Assembly (NCBI GenBank): GCA_963772635.1
Contig: CAVYYK010000051.1
Span: 16,783 to 80,782, forward strand
Reading direction: 5' to 3'
DNA length: 64,000 nucleotides
Source: JAUXFS01 sp963772635
GTDB taxonomy: Bacteria > Pseudomonadota > Alphaproteobacteria > Rhodospirillales > Defluviicoccaceae
Shown here: positions 53,149-61,155 of the stretch, piece after piece
Layout: every line of letters begins with the position of its first letter
Position numbering within the stretch: the first letter of the stretch is position 1
The notes under the pieces: generated by a model
What the model saw: only the letters and a program-made list of their open reading frames with translations
The model's database searches: none
What the model was told of the DNA's origin: nothing
Position numbers and translations under genes: made by a program

Positions 53149-54938
53149 GCGGGTGCCCTTGTTTCCGGAACTATGGTGCCCCGGTCCCCATCGGTCTTGC
53201 GAATCAGGCGGTCACCGATCACCAGGGCATCGACACCCGACAGGAAAAACACCCCGAGGGCATCCTCCACCAAATCGACAATCGGTTTTCCCATCACGTT
53301 GAGGCTGGTATTGAGCAGAATCGGCACGCCGGTCAGATCGAAGAACGCGGAGAGGAGCGCGTGGAAATCCGGATTGAGGTCGCGACGGACCGACTGCAGC
53401 CGACCGCTACCGTCGACGTGCACCACCGCCGGCACCCGCCTGCGAACCTCGGGGCGGAATGAGAGCGTCCGTTCCATGTACGGCGAGGCTTGGTAGTTCT
53501 CGAAATAATCCGGCCCGTGCTCGTCGAGAATCGCCGGCGCAAACGGCCGGAACCCCTCGCGGAATTTGATCCGTTCATTGATCCGATCCTTGATGGCACC
53601 GTCCCTGGGATCGGCCAGAATCGAACGGTTGCCGAGGGCACGCGGGCCAAATTCGGCGCGGCCACGCATCCATCCGACGATCTCTCCTGCCGCCAGAAGC
53701 TCGGCGACGCGTCGACGCAACATTTCGGTGTCGAGCTGCGCGATCGGAAGCCCGCCGAAGGCGGTGAGACGCTCTAGTCCGCTCGCGGACACCTCCGATC
53801 CCAGATAGGGGCTGATCGGCCGCCGCCCGACGGCAATGCCGTCCGGTCGATCGAGACGGCAGGCGAGCAGGGCGGCGCCAAGGGCGGTACCGTCGTCCCC
53901 CGGGGCCGAGGGCACGTGGAGCCGTCGGAAACCAGTGTTGGCGAGAATCCTGCCGTTGCAGCTGGAATTGAGGGCACAGCCCCCGACCAGGGCGAGGTTG
54001 TCGGAAAGGCCGAGGTCATGGAGATTGCCGAGCAGTTGGAACATCCAGCGTTCGAACAATGCCTGACCGGTAGCGGCGAGATCCGCTGCGAGCAGAGGCG
54101 AGGATCCGTCCGCGCGCCGGCGTGCCTTGAGAGTCCTCAAATTGGCGCGTAGCGTGTCGTCGCTGCATCGGCGTCGGAGGGTCAGTCCTTCCACTTGCAA
54201 CATCGGCACCAGAAGAGCCTCGAGCTCGGGGTCGAACCGGCCGTAAGGCGCAAGCCCCATCACCTTCCATTCCTCGCCGAGGAGCGAATCGAACCCGCAA
54301 AGCGCGCACAGGCGGCCATAGAACTCACCCAAACTGGCCAGGCCTTCGATCGAGCCGGAAGGGTCGGCCGGGCCGGGATCGATCGGTTGAAGTCCCTTGC
54401 CGTCGTAGCGGTAGAACGAGGTCGAGGACCGCTCACCAAAGCCGTCGACGACCGCAATAGCACATTCGTCGAACGGGCAGCCGAAAGCCGCCAGCGCCGC
54501 GTGGCAGAGATGATGGTCGAACCGCCGAAGCGAGACCCGTCCCTCGATGGCATTGGTGATCGCCAGGTTCAGTCCGGCCTGGCCGATGCAGCTGCGCATG
54601 GCTACCAGAAACGCCTCGGGGTCCGGGAGCGGCCAGGCCAACCCCTTGTGCGCCGACCATCGGGCGGGGTCGGTCCTCTGGCCGAGACCCGAGATCATCA
54701 GTCGGTTATGGAATTGGTCGCTCCAGCTGACCGCGGCGACGATATCGGCGTCGCGCTCGCAAAAACGCGGGAGGATGTCCCCGATCGTCAGGATATTGTC
54801 GGGAGCGGTATTGTACGCACGTTTGTTCTGCAGCTTGCGCTCCGTAGCCTCGGCGAACAGGGGCTTGCCGGTTTCATCGACGATCGCCAACGCCGGGTCG
54901 TGGAAAGTGGCGGCAAGTCCGACGTAATAGCGGGTCAT
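53145..54938 (-). CDS. NodU/TobZ-type carbamoyltransferase
   Basis: 597 residues, full length for the family that transfers a carbamoyl group from carbamoyl phosphate (via carbamoyl-AMP) to a hydroxyl of a sugar or antibiotic. Seen: N-terminal YYVGLAATFHDPALAIVD and the metal-site FDHHLCHAALAAF (~140), VDGFGERSS, LVGGCALNSSCNG, then the C-terminal YrdC-like-associated part RAEFGPRALGNRSILADPR, KFREGFRPFAPAI and VPILLNTSLN. The two GT-like genes and the nucleotidyltransferase across the 118-bp divergent gap suggest that a glycan is the acceptor. Confidence 0.93.
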   Translation of the reverse strand: MTRYYVGLAATFHDPALAIVDETGKPLFAEATERKLQNKRAYNTAPDNILTIGDILPRFCERDADIVAAVSWSDQFHNRLMISGLGQRTDPARWSAHKGLAWPLPDPEAFLVAMRSCIGQAGLNLAITNAIEGRVSLRRFDHHLCHAALAAFGCPFDECAIAVVDGFGERSSTSFYRYDGKGLQPIDPGPADPSGSIEGLASLGEFYGRLCALCGFDSLLGEEWKVMGLAPYGRFDPELEALLVPMLQVEGLTLRRRCSDDTLRANLRTLKARRRADGSSPLLAADLAATGQALFERWMFQLLGNLHDLGLSDNLALVGGCALNSSCNGRILANTGFRRLHVPSAPGDDGTALGAALLACRLDRPDGIAVGRRPISPYLGSEVSASGLERLTAFGGLPIAQLDTEMLRRRVAELLAAGEIVGWMRGRAEFGPRALGNRSILADPRDGAIKDRINERIKFREGFRPFAPAILDEHGPDYFENYQASPYMERTLSFRPEVRRRVPAVVHVDGSGRLQSVRRDLNPDFHALLSAFFDLTGVPILLNTSLNVMGKPIVDLVEDALGVFFLSGVDALVIGDRLIRKTDGDRGTIVPETRAPA

Positions 54939-55056
54939 GGTTCATCCATAGCGGTCGAGGGCAGGGCGATGATACCATCATCTCGGCATCGTGGAGTCTC
55001 CCGTGCGTCGGAGGTCGAGGTTGATCGCGCCGCTGTCGCGTGGTGCAATCGGATCG

Positions 55057-56349
55057 ATGCGCGTTCTGTTCGTCACGCCAAGCGATACCGGTTCGGGGGA
55101 GGCCGTAACGGCGGCACACATTGCCGAGCGTCTGACGCGTCGCGCCGCCACCGTTGCCGCGTTGACCTCGCCGTCGACGGCGGCGTTTTTCTCCGGCGAG
55201 TGTGTGGAATCAACGGTGACGCTGACAGGCGAGCGCGCTCAAAACCGTCGTCTCTGGGACCAGACACTGGAACAGTTTCGACCGCGGGCGATCGTCTTTG
55301 CCGATTTTCCGCTGATGTACTTTTCCAGCGGCGTGCCGCCGCTGGCCGACGACGAATGGTTGAGAGGACTCGCGGAGTCGGGAGTGGTCGTGGCGACCCT
55401 CGACCACCTCGGCTACGCTCAGCGGTCGCAGCAGGTTTTCTTCGGGCCTGCGCACTGCAGTCTGCATTGCGAAACGCTTCCGCAGACACCGGAGTGGATC
55501 CCGCTCCTGTTGCCGTGCCCGATGCAGCCGCCGGGTCCGATCGCCGGACGTCGGGGAACACCGGTCCGCTTTTGGGATCTGCCGCTTTCGTTGCCGGCTG
55601 AAACGCGCGAAGAGGTTCGCCGGACCTATCTGGACCACCCGGACGATGTTCTGGTATTCCACGCCGTGCCCGGTTGGGCCTGGCGCATCGCCGACCGATA
55701 CGGCTTGCCACTTCACCGCTTTCTGGCGCGTATCCTGAAGCACTGTTTCGAAGGGTTGTCGCGGCCGGTAACCGTGGTCTCCGTAAACAACGGCGCGTTG
55801 CTCGAGCCGATCGACGAGACCGGGTTTCGCGTCCGCAATCTGAGCAGCCTTCCGCGGGAGCGGTTCGAGAGCCTGATGTTGTCGGCGGACTTGATGATCA
55901 GCGAGAACGGAATCTCCTCGGCCTTGGGTAAGGCGCTGTGCGGTGGCGTTCCGGCGGTCGCCTTCCGGAACTCGTTCGGCCTCATGCGGATCGTCGAACA
56001 GGCGGACGCCGGCCTCAAGGCCCTGGTCCTGGAGATGGAGCGGTGCCGCGTCGGCGCGGTCTTTCCATTCGAGGTCTATCCGATCTGGACCCGGGCCGAT
56101 CTCGCCGGTATCGGTCCGTGGTGGGAGGAAGATGCAGCTTGCGGTGTCGACCGGCTCGAACTTTTCGGCGGCGACGCGACGCGGAAGCGGCTTCACGCGC
56201 TGCTGGACGACCCGCACGAAAAAGTCGAGGCTCGTCGGCGGCTGCAAGCTTTCGTCGAGCAGGCGGCTGCCCTTCCCGCGGCGGAGGACGTGCTGGAGAA
56301 TCTGGTGACGGGAGCGGCCCGGGTGCGGCAATCAACGAGAAGGGCGTGA
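55057..56349 (+). CDS. GT-B-like protein (paralogue 1; DUF6365-like)
   Basis: 430 residues. Two Rossmann-like halves: N-terminal MRVLFVTPSDTGSGEAVTAA and AIVFADFPLMYFSSG; C-terminal VTVVSVNNGALLEPID and ADLMISENGISSALGKALCG, the latter placed like the donor site of GT-B glycosyltransferases. From memory it resembles DUF6365 proteins; not checked. About half identical in layout to the next gene, which begins 2 nt after its stop. ATG 55057 chosen; upstream frame is shadow. No signal peptide, so cytosolic. Confidence 0.8.
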   Translation: MRVLFVTPSDTGSGEAVTAAHIAERLTRRAATVAALTSPSTAAFFSGECVESTVTLTGERAQNRRLWDQTLEQFRPRAIVFADFPLMYFSSGVPPLADDEWLRGLAESGVVVATLDHLGYAQRSQQVFFGPAHCSLHCETLPQTPEWIPLLLPCPMQPPGPIAGRRGTPVRFWDLPLSLPAETREEVRRTYLDHPDDVLVFHAVPGWAWRIADRYGLPLHRFLARILKHCFEGLSRPVTVVSVNNGALLEPIDETGFRVRNLSSLPRERFESLMLSADLMISENGISSALGKALCGGVPAVAFRNSFGLMRIVEQADAGLKALVLEMERCRVGAVFPFEVYPIWTRADLAGIGPWWEEDAACGVDRLELFGGDATRKRLHALLDDPHEKVEARRRLQAFVEQAAALPAAEDVLENLVTGAARVRQSTRRA

Positions 56350-56351
56350 CG

Positions 56352-57608
56352 ATGAGGGTACTATTCGTTTGTCCGGTCGATATCGGGTCCGGCGAAACCA
56401 TAACCTCCATTCATTTCGCCGAGGATCTGCTCGCCAGCGGGCACGATGTCGCCTTCATCGCCTCGCCGTTTGCCGAACGGTTCATTGGCGCCGCCCTGCC
56501 GGTGCCGGTCCACCTGTTTTCCGATATCGGCAGCGTTAATTTCCGGCTGTGGCGGACGACCGTTGCCGACTTCACCCCCGATGTCATCGTCTTTGCCGAC
56601 TATCCGCTGATGTTTTTCCCGTTGGGCGTCGTTCCCCTCGCCAGGGTGCCGGGGTGGGTCGACAGCCTCATCGAACTCGGAGCCAGGCTTGTTACCCTCG
56701 ACCACTTCGGTTTCGCCCAAGGCAAACGGACTCTGTTCCTCGGGCCGCCGCATCTGGGTCTCGGCATGCTTGTTCTGCCGGCGCTGCCCGACGGCATGGA
56801 GGTGATGCTACCTTGCCCGATGCACGAGCCGGGACCGGTCGACGGGCGAATCGGCCATCCATTCCGTTACTGGGACGTACCGTTCCGACTGCCGCCGGGA
56901 CTGAAGGAACAGACAAGAAGCCGCTATCTCGACAACGAGGACGGGCTGCTGGTGTTCTACGCGGTTCCGAACTGGGCCTGGCAGTACGCCGAGCGTCATC
57001 GGATCACCCTTTACGATCACTTGCCGGAGCTGTTTTCCGACTTCTTTTCGGGGTATGAAAAGCCGGTGACCCTGGTCTCGGTCAACAATGGCCGGCTGTT
57101 CGACGTCGGCGACGATCCCCGCCTGCGGATCATCAACCTCGGCCCCTGTCCTAAGGCGGATTTCGAGGCCCTGTTGTTTGCCGCCGACCTCGCCGTCACC
57201 GACAACAAGCTGTCGATTTCGATTGGCAAGGCGATCTGCGGCTTTCAGGCGAGCGCCGTGCTGAAGAACAGTTTCGGCGTTTTGGAACTGATGGATCGTG
57301 CGGAGGGCACGGCGAGGGAGATCGTGCGGAGGATGGAAAGAACCCGGATCGGTTCGGTGTATCCGTTCGACGCCTTTCCCACGGTGACGCCGAAAGATGT
57401 TGATCAGATCGGCCTTTACCGTGACAACGGACTTCCGGAGGGATTTCTCGAGGTGGAGGTCTTCGGCGGGGCGGAAACCCGGGAGAAGCTGCTCTCCCTG
57501 GCCGGCGATCCGGTTCGCCGGGCGCAACAGCGCGCCCGCCAGGAAATCTACGTGGAGAGGCTCGGAAAACTGCCGACGGGCGAGGCGGTGTTGCGCAGCG
57601 TTTGCTGA
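56352..57608 (+). CDS. GT-B-like protein (paralogue 2; DUF6365-like)
   Basis: 418 residues, paralogue of the preceding gene: shared blocks include VIVFADYPLMFFPLG, LVTLDHFGFAQG, VMLPCPMHEPGPVDGR, FYAVPNWAWQYAERH and VTLVSVNNGRL. The donor-site region reads ADLAVTDNKLSISIGKAICG. The tandem pair may act as a heterodimer or add two sugars; that is inference. Followed after 43 nt by the nucleotidyltransferase. Confidence 0.8.
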   Translation: MRVLFVCPVDIGSGETITSIHFAEDLLASGHDVAFIASPFAERFIGAALPVPVHLFSDIGSVNFRLWRTTVADFTPDVIVFADYPLMFFPLGVVPLARVPGWVDSLIELGARLVTLDHFGFAQGKRTLFLGPPHLGLGMLVLPALPDGMEVMLPCPMHEPGPVDGRIGHPFRYWDVPFRLPPGLKEQTRSRYLDNEDGLLVFYAVPNWAWQYAERHRITLYDHLPELFSDFFSGYEKPVTLVSVNNGRLFDVGDDPRLRIINLGPCPKADFEALLFAADLAVTDNKLSISIGKAICGFQASAVLKNSFGVLELMDRAEGTAREIVRRMERTRIGSVYPFDAFPTVTPKDVDQIGLYRDNGLPEGFLEVEVFGGAETREKLLSLAGDPVRRAQQRARQEIYVERLGKLPTGEAVLRSVC

Positions 57609-57651
57609 CCCGGGCAAAACGGTGGTCGTCCCGGCGGAAGAGAGCGAGGTC

Positions 57652-58590
57652 ATGAGCGAAATCGTGGGTGCGATTCTGGCGGGCGGTCGCGGCTCGCGCA
57701 TGGGCAAGGTCGGGGAGCTTGTTCCCAAGGCACTGTTACCGGTGGCAAACCGTCCGGCGATCGCCCATCATTTCGATCTCCTACGGCGGCTCGGCGTCAC
57801 CCGGGTGTTCGTCGTCGTCGGGCACCAGGCGGACGCCCTGGTGGCCGCCGTCGAAGGCATGGACCTGGGCGAATTCCGGGTCACGTTCGTCGATCAGGGC
57901 GAGGCCCAGGGCAGCGCCCACGCCCTGGGTTGCCTGCGCGGTCGTATCGGCGGGCCGTTCGTGTTGATGCTCGGCGACTACCTGTTCGACTGCGACCAGC
58001 CGGAGCGGATGCTTGCCCGTCTCGCGAGCGGGTCGGGCGGCGCCATTGGCGTAAAGATCGAGGCCGACGCGGAGCTCGTCCGCCAGTCCTGCATGGTCGA
58101 TGCGGCGGAGGATGGCCGTGTCCGCGGGATTATCGAAAAACCGGTCGCACCCAGGTCGAACCTCAAGGGCTGCGGCTTTTACGGGTTTCAGCCCGAAATC
58201 TTCGATGCCGTCGCCCGGACGCCACGCACCGCCTTGCGCGACGAGTACGAGCTGACCGTGGCGATCGAGGTCTACGTCAGGCTGGGCCTGCCGTTCTTCG
58301 CCGAGCAGATCATCGGCTGGGACGCTAATCTGACCCGACCGCAGGATCTCCTCGACTGTAACCTGCGCTGGTTGACGCAGCTCGGTGCCGACAACCTTGT
58401 GGCCGAGACCGCCTCTGTCCACGCACGACTTTCGCTCCGCCACACCGTCGTCGGCGAAGGCGCCAATCTTCGTGGCGAGGGCCGGCTCGAGGAGGTGCTC
58501 GTCTTTCCAGATGCCGCGTCGAACGTGACCAGCGACATATCGCGCACGATCATCATCGGAAACGGCAGCGTGTCTTGCGCCGGACCCTGA
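57652..58590 (+). CDS. sugar-1-phosphate nucleotidyltransferase
   Basis: 312 residues, RmlA/GlmU-type. Seen: the nucleotide loop GAILAGGRGSRMGKVG (5-20), PKALLPVANRPAI, the Asp motif LMLGDYLFD, and VRGIIEKPVAP and GFYGFQPEIFD. The C-terminal ~60 residues have a short left-handed-helix-like run (VVGEGANLRGEGRLEEVL). It would make an NDP-sugar for the two GT-like proteins. ATG 57652. Confidence 0.9.
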   Translation: MSEIVGAILAGGRGSRMGKVGELVPKALLPVANRPAIAHHFDLLRRLGVTRVFVVVGHQADALVAAVEGMDLGEFRVTFVDQGEAQGSAHALGCLRGRIGGPFVLMLGDYLFDCDQPERMLARLASGSGGAIGVKIEADAELVRQSCMVDAAEDGRVRGIIEKPVAPRSNLKGCGFYGFQPEIFDAVARTPRTALRDEYELTVAIEVYVRLGLPFFAEQIIGWDANLTRPQDLLDCNLRWLTQLGADNLVAETASVHARLSLRHTVVGEGANLRGEGRLEEVLVFPDAASNVTSDISRTIIIGNGSVSCAGP

Positions 58591-58640
58591 TAATGAATAT
58601 CGTTAGCCATCGACAACATTGATCGAGGGAGGGGTACTAC

Positions 58641-58808
58641 ATGACGACTCCGATTCCGTGGGATCGTATCATTGAGATCAGGGACCGCGAAGCGTTGGTG
58701 CTGGTTAGCCGGGTGTTCGAAGCGCAAATCTCCGTTACCGAGGCACAGTTGGTGCAGTTGAAAGAGCTCAAGGGCGCCATCGACCAGAGACTCAAGACCC
58801 TGAAATAA
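58641..58808 (+). CDS. 55-residue protein downstream of the glycan cassette
   Basis: A short gene: ATG 58641, strong ribosome site GAGGGAGGGG 7 nt upstream, stop TAA 58808. Starts MTTPIPWDRIIEIRDREALV, then an amphipathic helical part with heptad-like leucines and lysines (QLVQLKELKGAIDQRLKTL) at the C terminus that could form a coiled coil. No family recognised. It follows the nucleotidyltransferase by 50 nt and ends at a hairpin, so it is probably the last gene of the cassette. Confidence 0.65.
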   Translation: MTTPIPWDRIIEIRDREALVLVSRVFEAQISVTEAQLVQLKELKGAIDQRLKTLK

Positions 58809-58822
58809 CCGCGACATTTGCC

Positions 58823-58860
58823 GGTGGGTGACCCCGTTCAGCAACGGGCGTCACGCCACC
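58823..58860 (+). terminator. hairpin after the 55-residue gene
   Basis: Long imperfect stem: GGTG..GTGAC pairing with GTCAC..CACC, enclosing a perfect CCCGTT/AACGGG with a CAGC loop. No T run follows. Likely the 3' end of the cassette transcript. The stretch 58861-59076 holds nothing I recognise. Confidence 0.5.
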
Positions 58861-59076
58861 GTCTGCTGTTACGGATCATTCCTGTAGCGGGCGTTTTCAT
58901 TCGAGCACAGTCAGTGTCCCGCCGACCGATGATCGGTGGCCGATGTCAGGTTGTGGGAAAATTCCCCGGCCGTCTCGCCAGCGATCATCGGATACGGCGT
59001 CCTTGAGGTCGCCCCCTCCTCTCCCCGACAGCCGGATCCAGCCGTCGCCAGTGCCAGTTCGTCGCGGGCAAAAAAA

Positions 59077-59250
59077 GTCCGGCCCCTTGACTAACCTTCG
59101 CTCCTTGGACGGGTGCGGGGGAGCGGGATTGAACGAAGGCGTCTAAGTAAGGGGCCGGATCAGTTTGGGTCATACAAGGAGGAGGAGTATTCCCAAGGAC
59201 AGACTAGACAACAGTTTGATCTCAAAAACTACCTACCAAATCTGGTAGGT
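59077..59250 (+). ncRNA. structured tandem element, copy 1
   Basis: Outer stem TCCGGCCCCTT (59078-59088) / AAGGGGCCGGA (59149-59159), inner stem CCTTCG (59095-59100) / CGAAGG (59134-59139), then the single-stranded motif AGTTTGGG, a purine-rich AAGGAGGAGGAG, and a third hairpin ACCTACCA (59231-59238) / TGGTAGGT (59243-59250). A second copy follows 250 bp on with the same order of parts. No open frame explains it. The strand is uncertain; plus is given because a G-U pair is kept there in copy 2. Confidence 0.45.
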
Positions 59251-59326
59251 TCTGGTCCTGACCTAGCGGGAGGAAGCGCGGCCGGCACAAGAGGACGACG
59301 GGTCAGGATTGAATTTTGTTGAAAAG

Positions 59327-59497
59327 GTCCGGTCCCCGATCAACCTTCGTTGGGCCCCAGGGCGCTGGAGAGGGGAAATCGGTCGAAGGCACATGCGCTG
59401 GGGACCGGATAAGTTTGGGACAAACAGAGGAGGGAGTTTGTCGCAAACCACTAGATATGATAGTGCACATACTTGATACCTACCAAGTCTGGCAGGT
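59327..59497 (+). ncRNA. structured tandem element, copy 2
   Basis: Outer stem TCCGGTCCCC (59328-59337) / GGGGACCGGA (59400-59409), inner CCTTCG (59344-59349) / CGAAGG (59384-59389), AGTTTGGG at 59412, purine-rich GAGGAGGGAG, third hairpin ACCTACCA (59478-59485) / TGGCAGGT (59490-59497). Compared with copy 1, the outer stem has two compensatory pair changes (C-G to T-A; T-A to C-G), which supports selection on the structure. Loop sequences differ strongly, stems and short motifs do not. Confidence 0.45.
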
Positions 59498-59598
59498 TCC
59501 CGGTTATCACAATGTCTTGCTCGGGTATTGAGATCTTTGTCCGGGTTGGTCGCAGCGACTCTGGAAAAGATGGCGTTCGAGCGGTAGGCTTTCGGAGT

Positions 59599-59679
59599 TC
59601 AGCCGATCCAGAGCATGATGCCGACAATCGCCACCCAAACCGTCAACGTACTGGCGAAGATGGTTGCCGTGGTTTCCAT
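59599..59679 (-). CDS. 26-residue hydrophobic micropeptide A
   Basis: ATG 59679 with GGAG nine bases upstream. The product is one predicted membrane helix: METTATIFAST followed by LTVWVAIVGIMLWIG. It shares length and 13 of 26 residues with micropeptide B at 60895-60975, in the same register (T3, TIFA at 6-9, W15, AI at 17-18, G20, IG at the end). No known family recognised. A CRP-type palindrome lies about 93 nt upstream. It could be a regulatory or accessory subunit of a membrane complex; this is inference. Confidence 0.55.
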   Translation of the reverse strand: METTATIFASTLTVWVAIVGIMLWIG

Positions 59680-59764
59680 CGTTTCATACTCCTGCGGTGT
59701 TTTCATGCAAGGGCCTCTTGGCCCCCGCGATGTGAGGAAACTATCAACGGTTTGCGCGCTCGAC

Positions 59765-59780
59765 TGTGAACTGGTTCACA
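59765..59780. promoter_or_regulatory. CRP-type palindrome upstream of micropeptide A
   Basis: TGTGAACTGGTTCACA, i.e. TGTGA-N6-TCACA, centred 93 nt upstream of the micropeptide A start. A GATAGT hexamer (minus strand, 59740-59745) about 30 nt downstream could be a -10, placing the palindrome near -40. Confidence 0.6.
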
Positions 59781-59915
59781 ATCGATGCGATTTGTTGGCA
59801 CCGAGGCAATAAATCCGAAGGTATCGAGAGAAGGCGCAGCTTTCGGACGCCGATCCCGTGAAATCAACGCCCGGTGCGGAGGACGAAGCCGAGCCTTACG
59901 CGCGCGGCGCGGGCC

Positions 59916-60647
59916 TCACCAGTGTAGACGAATGCCGGCCTTGGCGCCGCCGTCGGGAAGCGCGCTCACGTAGACACCGATCTTCGTCAGGTCGGCGCGC
60001 CCGCCGGCCATCGCCTTGTAATCCTTCCAGTCCTGCTCCGGGGCGCCCGGCTGGGTCCAGATGTTGAGCTCGCCGCCGGCGAGTGTGCTGAAGCCGGTGA
60101 TCACCCCGTCGGAGGGGTTGCCCCAGAAGCCGACAACCATGCCAGCGATGGTCGCCAGGGCGGCATTGCCGGCATGGGGGATCCAGGAGGTGCGCTGGGC
60201 CGCGCGTTCGCCGTTGCTGCGAAGCTGTTCCTCGCCTTTGCGCAACTTGGCGATCTTCTCCTCGCGCGTCGCCTCGGGCATGCCTTCGATCGGCCCGGCG
60301 CCGTAGCGCGCTTCCAGCGGCTGGAAGATCTGGTCGGCGACACCAATGGCGCCGAGCGCCGCGCCGGTCGCGTAATTGACCTTGTCGTCGTGATTGTCGA
60401 TGGTCGCCGCCACCGCACCCTGGATCAAGGCGCTGCCGGCATTCACCGTCATCCAGCTCCAATACCAGATCTGACCGTGTGTCTTGCTGCCGTTGAGCCG
60501 TTGCTCGAGGAATCGGATGCGCTGGTCGATCTGGGCGTCGGACAAGCCGGTGTCGAGCGGCGTGATGCCTTCTTGCGCCCACCCGGGCGCGCCGCCGGCG
60601 AGGGTGACGAGGGCAACGAGAATCGATCGAACCAGGATTTTCTGCAT
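59916..60647 (-). CDS. exported hypothetical protein
   Basis: 243 residues from ATG 60647. Signal peptide: MQKILVRSILVALVTLAGG with cleavage after WAQ. The mature part has two hydrophobic, Gly/Ala-rich stretches (ALIQGAVAATIDN ... TGAALGAIGVADQIF, and AGNAALATIAGMVVGFWGNP) within a helical, charged context (ATREEKIAKLRKGEEQL). No family recognised; it ends in an aromatic residue (Trp), which alone is weak evidence for outer-membrane location. Stand-alone gene. Confidence 0.7.
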   Translation of the reverse strand: MQKILVRSILVALVTLAGGAPGWAQEGITPLDTGLSDAQIDQRIRFLEQRLNGSKTHGQIWYWSWMTVNAGSALIQGAVAATIDNHDDKVNYATGAALGAIGVADQIFQPLEARYGAGPIEGMPEATREEKIAKLRKGEEQLRSNGERAAQRTSWIPHAGNAALATIAGMVVGFWGNPSDGVITGFSTLAGGELNIWTQPGAPEQDWKDYKAMAGGRADLTKIGVYVSALPDGGAKAGIRLHW

Positions 60648-60894
60648 GTCGCGCTCCGTGAAGGCGCCTTGACCGCGCGTCAAACGGCTCACCCGGCGCC
60701 TACGCTAGACGGGTGTCGCGAGAATGTGAATCGCTCGATGGAATGATCGGCCCAAAATTGTTGTTTTTGTGTCGACGTGTGTCGTCTAAGTCACATTATG
60801 GTGTCGTTTGAAAGCCTTTGGGGCGTCTCGACGGGGGCGGTCGTCGAACTCCGGGGATTACCCGGACGACGTCGTCGTTCGCGACCGCCCGCGT

Positions 60895-60975
60895 CTATCC
60901 GATCAAATGCAGGACGCCGAGGATCGCAATCCACAGCGTCATGCTGGTCGCGAAGATGGTTCCGTATGTCTGCAT
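60895..60975 (-). CDS. 26-residue hydrophobic micropeptide B
   Basis: ATG 60975 (another ATG directly before it), GGAG eight bases upstream. Product MQTYGTIFATS followed by MTLWIAILGVLHLIG, a single membrane helix, paralogous to micropeptide A. Upstream: a TACAAT hexamer on the minus strand (61035-61040) and a perfect CRP-type palindrome centred at 61069.5, 32 nt from that -10. The start-to-palindrome distance matches that of micropeptide A within two bases. Confidence 0.58.
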   Translation of the reverse strand: MQTYGTIFATSMTLWIAILGVLHLIG

Positions 60976-61061
60976 CATCCTCACTCCGATGCCCGGCCTT
61001 CCATGATCGGTCAGCCTTGGGCATCATGGACATGATTGTACGCGCCCAACCCGAACGGGTC

Positions 61062-61077
61062 TGTGAACCGGTTCACA
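61062..61077. promoter_or_regulatory. CRP-type perfect palindrome upstream of micropeptide B
   Basis: TGTGAACCGGTTCACA, a perfect 16-bp palindrome fitting TGTGA-N6-TCACA. With the TACAAT at 61035-61040 as -10, its centre is near -41.5, the class II activator position. It also lies 87 nt upstream of the divergent enoyl-CoA hydratase gene and could serve both. Confidence 0.65.
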
Positions 61078-61155
61078 ATGTTTCCCGGGAATGGGGCTTC
61101 GTGGGGATGGGCTGCGGTCGGGCTCCAAAATCAACGACGGAAGGAGGAACGGACG

